A DNA stretch of 64,000 nt. It comes from Isoetes taiwanensis (taxonomy: Eukaryota > Streptophyta > Lycopodiopsida > Isoetales > Isoetaceae). The notes beneath the pieces were generated by a model that saw only the letters and a list, made by a program, of their open reading frames with translations, searched no databases and was not told the DNA's origin. Both the position numbers and the translations under genes were made by a program. Shown one piece after another: positions 56,769-64,000 of the stretch; within the stretch, counting starts at the first letter, position 1, and every line of letters starts with the position of its first letter. The stretch is taken from positions 26,038,863 to 26,102,862 of the forward strand of contig JAJEKV010000005.1 of the NCBI GenBank assembly GCA_021234155.1, written 5' to 3'.

Positions 56769-57668
56769 CTAGAGAGAATGAATTTTCCAGTCCTGATAGA
56801 GATCTTTGCCCATCTCGATCTGCTTGTCAGTAATGTTGTGCAGGCAGACTTTGAAGTGGACTTTCCCAAAGTCCTTCAAGCAATATCCGACCAACCCCTC
56901 AAAACAATGCATCCTTGTATTCTTAAGAGCCTTGCACATCAGAAGGATCCCTGCCGGCCTTTGAGATCCCCACCCAACAAAATTCTTGATGGCAACATTC
57001 ACGGCACGAGGCGTCTTTAGCGTGGTCCTCGGCACTCCCTGGCAGTGCAAGTGATCCAGATCAGACCCCCTCTCAAGGGCCACAGCCCCAGCAACAGTCT
57101 GGCTCTTCAAGAAATCCACAAGTTTGTCAAACATGGCAAGGGGAACATCAGTCCCAGCATAACCCAGAGTAAGGCTGACATCCAACAGCCCGGTGCCCTC
57201 ATCCTCACCCTCTACTCTACCCCTACCCTTAGACGTCCCCTCCATATTCCCCACAGAGAAAGCATCTCCAACACAAGAGAATTTCGCTTCAGGAGGCAAG
57301 CTTTGTTTCCTACATCTAGCTGCCCTCTTCAACATGTTACCTGAATTGCAGAGTTCCAGAGCCGAAAGCACAGGTCCACTGCAGCAACAACAAGACAGGG
57401 ACAAAACGCAGACAAAACGCAGATGGGTGCCACAAAATTCTGATATCCCAGCACTGATTCACCAGAGCAGAGTATCAAGGCGACTTCAAAACCGGTGGCA
57501 ACAACAGCCGATAAACAGCATATAAAGAGGCCACACTCCAAGGCGACATCCCGACGAACTAACAGCAAACTCACCTGTCGCTCTTAGAAGACATGCCGAC
57601 GGACTGCACCGCTGAAGCCCGAACTCGCTCTCCTCTGCTCCATCCACTCCACGCGGACGCGAAGCCAT
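56769..57668 (-). pseudogene. Rep-like HUH endonuclease, copy with both catalytic motifs
   Basis: Exon 1 (57668-57575) begins MASRPRGVDGAEESEF. It splices (donor GTGAGT, acceptor ttcag) to exon 2 from 57340 (NMLKRAARCRKQSLPPEAKF) in frame. Exon 2 has LLDVSLTLGYAGTDVPL, a candidate motif I; the HxH metal motif in SDLDHLHCQGV (about 57040-57060); GWGSQRPAGILLMCKALKN; and VGYCLKDFGK (about 56870-56900), a YxxK nicking motif. No Walker A or helicase motif follows. The frame stops at 56769 after a deletion. Layout fits a Rep-class HUH nuclease that nicks DNA through tyrosine. Replitron-type transposons or a captured CRESS-type Rep are the candidates. Confidence 0.75.
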
Positions 57669-59222
57669 CGCCACCACACCCCTTCTAAAAACTACAGACA
57701 GAAGACCTAACCCAATCGACCACTGCAATCACAAACCCCATTTACTGACGTCAGCATTATAACATTTCCGCCTACGAATACACCCCAAAACCTTAGGAAA
57801 TCTTAGGTTATTGCATACCCAAACAACAATTGCAGAACTTAATTTCAAGGTTTAGACCGGGAGGCCCTTATGGCTTGATCCTATAAATATTCCTCAAAGG
57901 CCTAAATTCCACTATATTGAAGTTTTTGCAAATGGCCCATGCCCTATGCATTATCTCTTGGCTAAAGTAGGCTAATTGTACAACACACCATGCGTTGTTT
58001 TTTGTTTTGAGATCTTTTTGTTGCATTGAGGATGCCTAAATGACAGTTGAGGTATCCTAGTATTTAGAAATGTTAGTAGCTAGAAAGGTTCCAGGCGCAT
58101 GATAAGCTCAAGAGCATGATCAAGGCATGATCGAGCTTTTGGCTTATGGTCACCAAAAGCTCATAGGGCTTATCACATTGTAGTTGAGCAACAAAAGCAA
58201 TCAAAGAAGCCAAAGCACTCTCCAAAACCAAGCCAAGAAGACCAAGGAAAAAAACCCCAAACAGAGGGAGGAACTAAAGAGAAAGGAATGGGAAGAAAGG
58301 CAGCCACTATGTTAAAAAACCCCAAACAGAGGGAGGAACTAAAGAGAAAGGAATGGGAAGAAAGGCAGCCACTATCACCAAGTCTTTCTACTCTACCAAG
58401 GCATGTAGATAAAGTTGTGACGTGTCAATTTCTTGGGTAGAAACAGGCTCAACAGGCATGGTAGGATGTCCTGTCATTATTTCCTTAAGATGGACAACTC
58501 AGAACAAAGAACAAACTAGTGAGAATGTAGAAAGATAGGAGTCGCTTGAGGCTCATACCCAGCACAATAATATACGGCCTGCCTTTGGCTCAACTCATTT
58601 CATTTGCTAAAAGACTTGTTCACTTTAGATGAGATAAAAAGACAATGTATTATAACTATACGATAATGAAAGCACCAAATGCAAAACCATCAAAGCACAT
58701 TATCTCCATTGACCAATAAATTACAAGCCTTATCGCCAATTGTGCTCAATCCAATAGCTGTAAACATTAAATACCGCATTCTGAACTCAGCTTCTAAAAG
58801 CCTCAGTTGCTGTTGCACTATTTTGGCTGCCAGGACTGACTTGCACAAACAACATCCAAACGACTATCCAAGAACAGTAATAAGCTATAAGTCTAGGAGC
58901 TGCAACCATTGGCTGCCTGTTATCAATTGGAGGAAAAGTAAGCAGTTGATAATACTAATTGATAAGGATCGCTGTTTTAAATTTGATGCATGGTATATGT
59001 GTTTCTCAATTTACTCGATTGTGGAGCAACTAAAGGGTCCCACGTGGATTGGATCATCAGATCTTATACTCAATTGTGAAGCAACTAAAAGCCTCACCAT
59101 AGATCTTCATGTTTTATTTCAATCCTGAAAGAAAATTTATAAAGAATCTATCAACTTATTGTATTTGATTTTATACTGCCTACAAAAGACATACCTTGGT
59201 TGGCAGCAATGATCTTGTGTAT
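57669..59222. other. Non-coding between the Rep element and TRS31
   Basis: This should contain the unresolved 5' end of the right-arm Rep element and the 3' end of TRS31. A plus-strand open frame at 58679-59128 has no motif and I do not accept it as a gene. A tandem duplication lies at 58251-58374. Confidence 0.45.
58251..58374. repeat. Tandem duplication of about 65 bp
   Basis: AAAACCCCAAACAGAGGGAG through GGCAGCCACTAT occurs twice, at 58251-58310 and 58316-58374, with no base change that I can see. Confidence 0.93.
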
Positions 59223-60679
59223 CTATCCTAACTTAGCTTCTCTCTTTAGTACCTGTATTACCAAATATATCACGGCTCTGAAAGTAAAAACCTTTTCTTA
59301 AACTAAATACTGTAGTTTTGGTTTCATTGGTTTCTTTTCCTCCATCATCAAAAATGTTTTACAAACTGTCATTTGACGCCATTGATTAAGACAGACAATT
59401 ATAGAAACAAAAGCTCCGTCTCAATATATTTACTTTTCCTGCTAGCTAATGTTCAATATAGAAAGCAAACATGAATATATTTTCAAAATACTAACCTCCT
59501 CTGCAAACTTGATTAAAATGGTTGTGCGAGGACGTGGCTGTCCCTCAACTGGTACGAAATGTGCAGTTACCCTTGCTGGGAATCCTGCACCATCCAGTAC
59601 ACCCTACAACAAAAACACGTTGTCAAACTTGATTTGCTTATAATAATACGAGCCTTGGAGCCTCTTACCTTTACTATCCCTGCAACATATGCCCCACAAT
59701 TAAAGGCACCCATGTCCTTTGGAACTGAAATGAACCTGCATAATGAGTGTTTTCCTTGTTAATGTACATGTTGAACTTGTTTCAAGTGCCGAAACCCACC
59801 AATTCTTACATAGCACAGAAGGTACCTATTTACAAGCAATTCCTTTTCACTAATCATATACTCGTCTTCATGTTCTGTGCCCTTCTCCAGTGAATCTGCA
59901 ACCTGAATAGAATTTACACTACAATCAAAAAATGCATAATTAAGCTTAAATGTAATATAGTCAACTACCTTTCCAAACAAAGATCGCCAAACAGTACTAT
60001 GAACAAAGGACAAAATGCCAAGCAACCTTGTTTCTCTCTTATTACCCTGGAAATATTTAGACACAAGTTAAGCACTATTGTGGCTACAACCAAAGCTTTG
60101 ATTTCTATATTCACCTTCTCTCTATGACATAAGAGTTCTAGCATCCTCAAACCCACGCCATATCCTGCATCCTCAAGTCTGTTGACCCCAGTAAAACATT
60201 ATTTAAACAAGCAAATCTTTAAATACACGTGAGTACATAATTCGTCTTTCCCACCTTTCAACAGACTTAATGTAATACTAAAGAGCTTCAGACATAGAAA
60301 CTCAAGGTCCATCTCAGAATCACATAACATTGAAATGATCTTCTATTAATACCCATTCGAGGAGTTCTGCCTTACATTGAACTTTACTCTCTTAGATGCT
60401 AAAACGCGATCTAGAAAAGGTATACCGACCTACGTTCAAGCTCTGCAATATTGTCAACGCGCGTCTGGTTGTATTGCACCATCTCAGAAAACAAAAACGC
60501 TAACGCATTCAAGCTAACCTGCAAATGAGAACAAGGGTTTATAAATCAACTCGAATACCTAAATCCAATATCTATTAGTATGGTCGAATAGGAATGAAAC
60601 GAGAGACCTCGGTCTTGCCCTTGCCGAGGGGCCGATCCACCACATTCACATAATGCTTGGAGGAGCGTGTCCCGATCAT
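59223..60679 (-). CDS. TRS31: TRAPP complex subunit TRAPPC5/Trs31, 194 aa, eight exons
   Basis: Exons on the minus strand: 60679-60608, 60518-60430, 60178-60115, 60046-59969, 59902-59826, 59735-59669, 59603-59496 and 59252-59223. All introns are GT-AG and the total is 585 bases. The protein begins MIGTRSSKHYVNVVDRPLGK and continues with SLNALAFLFSEMVQYNQTRV, LEDAGYGVGLRMLELLCHRE, RETRLLGILSFVHSTVWRSL, VADSLEKGTEHEDEYMISEK, VPKDMGAFNCGAYVAGI and GAGFPARVTAHFVPVEGQ, ending VLKREAKLG. This is the Bet3/Trs31 fold over its full usual length. Trs31 is a core subunit of TRAPP, the Rab exchange factor that tethers vesicles at the Golgi. No frameshift or missing exon was seen, so it is probably a working gene. 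Confidence 0.95.
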
Positions 60680-61229
60680 TGTATCCCGGCGCAGTGACTA
60701 ACAGATTTTGAATTGGTATAAACATTATTTACAGAGAAGCTCTAGAGTCGTGTTTAGTTGCATAGTGGTATTATACTAGTAGTATTACATAGAATAGATG
60801 CCCCATAACCTTTAGGGATAACCTTTACTATGGTGTGGCATCATATATTCTATGGGGAGGCTGTTGCAATTGGAGGTGGTTTCCACTTGGGACATGGCAC
60901 TGAGAAGAGGTTTGATTGCTTTAGGAGCAAAGGTTTCATTGCTTTAGTCTGGGTTCACATACAACCATTCAGGGAGGGCCCCTGTTTTGCCTTGTGCTAT
61001 TTGGTGATGGCAGGTGATGATGCGTGTAAAAGGGTGAGCCTTTTTACACGACGGTGATGGCACCTTCACTGCATGTGAAATGGCTCTTAGGATCATAGGT
61101 TTGATCGTTCTAAGAGCATAGGTTTGATCGCTTCAAAAAGCTTAGCACTTACAATATCAATAGAAGCAAAATGGATGCATGAGATTTAGAGTTGGCCATA
61201 GGCAAACTTATTGAAACAACATGGTAGAT
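60680..61229. other. TRS31 upstream region; no other gene
   Basis: The first 100-200 bases probably hold the TRS31 promoter and leader; no clear TATA element stands out. A plus-strand frame at 60830-61057 has no known motif. A short duplication (ggtttgatcg, ctaagagcataggtttgatcgctt) lies at 61100-61133. Confidence 0.45.
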
Positions 61230-62200
61230 ATGCCCTATGTGCAGGCTATATGAGATATACTAAGGTCGATTGCAACCGACAGGCCAACCATTCAATAGCA
61301 GTATCGGGGTCCGCCAGGGCTGCCCTCACTCGCAAGCATTGTTTAGGCTTTACATTGACCAGTTGAGAGTTGGCTCGTTGACAATGGGGCGACGGAGCTC
61401 ACCTTCTACACCAAATCACCAGGCGATTAATATATGATTATGTGGACCTTCTAATTTACATTCCAGCGAACATGCAGTGCCATCTCGATGCCCTAGACAC
61501 ATTCTGCCAGGTCATCGACATGCGCGTCAGCCTGGCAAGACTAAGGTGGTCCTCATATCATTTTCACGTCATCCAAGGGCCTCCTCCTTTAGTTACCGGG
61601 GACAAAATGTAAAGTGACATCCACTACAAATATTTCGAAATGGAGTTTTCTTCTACTATGTGCTGGGACACTTCCATCTGGCTACAAAAGAAACGGGCTA
61701 GAAGGCATTATATGCAATGTAGAACAACAGTCACAGAGTGGAGCTGTATGATTGGGTCCATTGGTCCCACCTGTTTAGAGTCTTAGTGGAGCCCGTCCTT
61801 TTATATGGGGTCGAAGTCTGGCCTCTTGGAACAGTTGCAGAAAGCCTTCTAAGCATGGGCACTAGGGGTCAAGTCCACGGTGTCATATTAAGTCTTGTTG
61901 CATGAGACAAGTTTCTTACATCTTCAAAGGGCAACCCTTGATTGCCACATCGTCTACTTTCAGAAGATGGTCAATATGGATGATGCTCGTCTCTCTAACC
62001 TGGCTTATACTGGAAATGGGGCGGCAGCATCTCAAGGCCTGCTAGAGGGAAACGCGAACTCAGTGGCTGTCAGATGGAATGTGCAAGAGCACAAGTGTAT
62101 ACAGGTGCAAATAGAGGCAGGTCGTCATAGCTTGAGGCAATACTTTGACGTTTGCTTTCTCAACAAACTTTGGGATGCCACCATAGAGCAATGGTTCTGA
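61230..62200 (+). pseudogene. Non-LTR (LINE) reverse transcriptase C-terminal relic
   Basis: Interrupted frames contain the RT motif SSIGVRQGCPHSQALFRLYI followed by DQL, and later LLYGVEVWPLG and the frame at 61895-62200 (HETSFLHLQRATLDCHIVYF, KMVNMDDARLSNLAY). This is the order found in plant LINE ORF2 from the palm to the C-terminal region. Several stops and frameshifts separate the pieces, and no endonuclease or ORF1 is attached. Confidence 0.78.
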
Positions 62201-62204
62201 TTGT

Positions 62205-62465
62205 TGCAATAAAACTGTCTTCGTCCTCCAAAAATTTCAGAAAATTCCAAGCAGAAGTTCCTGTGGAATTATTAAGAAGCTTATTTGTCTAGTTCCAAAA
62301 AGGGATAAGCCAAGGGCATTGAAAGATGTGTAGAGGAGTTTCACTGCTACCACACTCAAGGCTACATGATTCATCAATAATATCTTTAAATTTAGCAGCT
62401 CTAGTATTGCAAGACAAACTATGATTCATTATAAGCCATCTAAATATCACCATCTTTCTTGGACA
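62205..62465 (-). pseudogene. LINE zinc-finger RT (zf-RVT-like) C-terminal relic, opposite strand
   Basis: The minus strand encodes KMVIFRWLIMNHSLSCNTRA, then SCSLECGSSETPLHIFQCPW and a stop after IPFWN. The Cys-x3-Cys ... His-x4-Cys spacing is that of the zf-RVT domain at the end of plant non-LTR ORF2. It directly abuts the plus-strand RT relic but is oriented the other way, so it is a separate fragment. Confidence 0.72.
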
Positions 62466-63576
62466 GTAAAGTCTCCCAGGGCCCGCAACGTTACTTGCGC
62501 ACCCATCTGCCTATGAAAAGGCACAGATTCATTGCCTCGATTCGTACAGGTGCACACCATCTCCGAATTGAGATGGGCAGAACTCTGATACAAATTTTTC
62601 CCTTTTTGAATATCCCATGTTTCTAGTTCATCCGTGCTCAATTTGTCATTTTACTGTGAATATAGGTTTCTTGGCATGGAAAAGGTCAAACTGGAGCCTT
62701 TAGGCTATGATTAGCCAGCCAAATCCAACAAAAAAATGCCTGATCTTAGCATGACGTTTTTAGGGCTCTTAAGAATTCTATGGGATATATCCCACGGGAT
62801 CAAACCCTAAAATTAGCTCTAGGTATGAATAGATTTCCACAGCAAAATTATTAAATTGCGTGCTGCCTCCATGTGTTAATGGCACTTTGCCACCTCCACA
62901 TGCCTGGAGGTATTACGTGGTAGAAGGGGATTGGCTTGAAATGATGACTAGCTTCTTTTTTTTTGGGAGGGGAGTGAGTAAATAAAATTTTTTTATTTTA
63001 TTTTTTAACCACGGGCATAGTTCCTAGGAAGTTGATTTTTTGAAGGTCAATATGGGGTCTTTTTGCAAAATTTCGAAGTCCACGTAGCATACTTTTTCAT
63101 GTTCTATCATATGGAAAAACAATTTTTGGAAAATGAGCATTTTGGTTTTTAGGGTAAAAAAAGGTTAAAATTTTGATGAGGTGGCAAAATGGGAGATGAT
63201 TTGGTATACAAATGATGACCAATGTTGTCTCTAATTTTTTTTCTAGTTCTAAATAATGCAAAAAATTTGGCGAATATTTCTTAAATGAGAGTAGCAAATT
63301 TGGCGAAGGACCATCAAATGCCAAAGGATTATATAGTTTACAAGGCGAATCTTAATCAATGGTTAACATTCATGGCAGGTGTTCCAAATGATGGTACACT
63401 TGATACAAACCATCTCCAATGGTTGAAAATTGCAATTTAAAATTTTAGTCATTGAAGCAAATATTAGTCATTGTACTTACATTACAAAATCTAGATAGTA
63501 TGGTCAAGAGGGAATAATGACCAAGGGGGAATAGGGCGTTTGAGCCTTTGAATTCATTTAGGTGATACACTAAGAT
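62466..63576. other. No gene seen; possible LINE tail near 62960-63010
   Basis: The stretch ttttttttgggaggggagtgagtaaataaaattttttt on the plus strand looks like the tail of a minus-strand retroposon. The remainder is AT-rich and featureless. Confidence 0.4.
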
Positions 63577-63623
63577 ATACAAGAAATTTATCGCGGTGGC
63601 GAAGGCCGCCGCGAACATTTCTT
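63577..63623 (+). repeat. GC-core palindromic motif, site 3
   Basis: ACAAGAAATTTATCGCGGTGG is mirrored by CCGCCGCGAACATTTCTTT around a short centre, as at 49302-49349 and, inverted, at 16311-16356. Confidence 0.75.
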
Positions 63624-63718
63624 TAGTTCTAACCCTGTGAAGTTGGACCTACCATAGGTTCTGGGTCTTGTTTAGTAAGGAATGTGTTACAGTTCGAGTT
63701 ACATGAATGTATGACAGT

Positions 63719-63810
63719 CACCCACCCAATAATAGTCAGTGGGATTTGAGCTTGGACGGGGGGCAGCCGTATCCAATAGCCTAACCACTAGACTGATATT
63801 GCAATAATAA
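63719..63810 (-). repeat. tRNA-derived SINE-like unit 1
   Basis: On the minus strand an A-box-like AGTCTAGTGGTTAGGC is followed about 30 bases later by a B-box-like GCTCAAATCCCACTG. Only the tRNA-like head is recognisable. Confidence 0.6.
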
Positions 63811-63828
63811 GCCTTTTATAGTTCAATC

Positions 63829-63916
63829 ATGCCACCCAATGATAGCCAGTGGGGTTTGAGCCGGGGTAGGGAACACCCGTAACCAGTAGCCTAACCACTA
63901 GACTGTCATTACGATA
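63829..63916 (-). repeat. tRNA-derived SINE-like unit 2
   Basis: Diverged tandem copy of unit 1: AGTCTAGTGGTTAGGCTAC and then GGCTCAAACCCCACTGGC. Shared flanks ACTGGCTATCATTGGGTGGC and ACTGACTATTATTGGGTGGG show the two are one repeat family. It could be transcribed by RNA polymerase III if intact; this is not shown. Confidence 0.6.
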
Positions 63917-64000
63917 AGCTATTCATTTATATATGTAAGCAAAGGGGATCCCATAGTAACTATGTAGCACGTCGTCTATTGAACATGCTAGATATGTATA

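Larger units (their letters stand above)
55917..57668 (-). mobile_element. Rep element, right arm of the inverted pair (internally deleted)
   Basis: On the minus strand this copy keeps the gene's 5' end and HUH region (57668-56772). It then lacks two internal segments present in the left arm and resumes with the C-terminal exon (56760-56251) and tail. Junctions show short shared bases (CAGGACTGG; ATGCTGCAG), as in simple deletions. No terminal inverted repeat or outer boundary was resolved upstream of 57668. Confidence 0.85.

Noticed and set aside
54176-57668. Helitron
   Set aside because: No helicase region exists, the nuclease has a single YxxK tyrosine motif, and TC/CTRR ends were not found.
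56769-57668. Integrated plant DNA virus
   Set aside because: No coat or movement protein and no helicase half of a viral Rep were seen, and the gene has an intron and a distinct C-terminal region shared by three copies. A very old capture cannot be excluded.
58679-59128. 149-codon open frame as a gene
   Set aside because: No recognisable motif and no supporting context beyond the 3' flank of TRS31.
63719-63916. Functional tRNA genes
   Set aside because: The acceptor stems do not pair and the T-arm is imperfect in both units.
1-64000. CRISPR arrays, bacterial operons or phage
   Set aside because: The tandem arrays found lack repeat-spacer structure, and spliced genes show the DNA is eukaryotic.

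Overview
This is nuclear DNA of a land plant with a large, repeat-rich genome. The evidence is plant-type host genes (a TRAPPC5/TRS31 gene with eight exons, a chalcone-synthase-like relic, an IBH1/AIF-type bHLH), Ty3 retrotransposons with the plant-type extra RNase H, non-LTR elements and tRNA-derived SINE-like repeats. The species cannot be fixed from the window. The mix would suit a fern, another non-seed plant or a gymnosperm (inference).

Layout. 1-3264 and 16427-19711 are two nearly identical direct repeats, each carrying an atypical bHLH gene that is intact only in the second. Between them lie old Ty3 fragments and exon-like debris. 19712-20462 holds minus-strand exon-like segments of an unrecognised host gene, and beside it sits a complete 7.4-kb Ty3 element (20637-28055; 336-bp LTRs, TSD CTAAC). 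That element has dead reading frames and a domain order with a plant-type RNase H upstream of RT. 28741-30060 is a LINE-like element with ORF1 and no ORF2, and a relic of the same family lies at 42890-43620. 32748-38966 is a gag-only LTR element whose 5' LTR has been split by a very young non-coding LTR element (33055-36232, identical-looking 701-bp LTRs, TSD ATGGG). 39520-40138 is a chalcone-synthase-like pseudogene.

The most unusual content is a family of elements encoding a Rep-like HUH endonuclease without any helicase: one broken copy at 44531-46209, and a tail-to-tail inverted pair at 54176-57668. The pair faces inward across a 277-bp spacer with a strong hairpin, and both tails carry a sequence shaped like the 3' half of a tRNA. 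Only the minus-strand copy keeps both the HxH motif and the YxxK tyrosine motif. Replitron-type transposons or captured CRESS-type Reps are the nearest known classes (inference).

Well-supported host genes are few: TRS31 (59223-60679, minus), a two-exon 61-residue single-span protein resembling the small complex III subunit QCR10 (47893-48473, minus), and the bHLH gene (17236-17718, plus). They share no evident pathway. The rest is transposon sequence, minisatellites, fold-back repeats and non-coding DNA.
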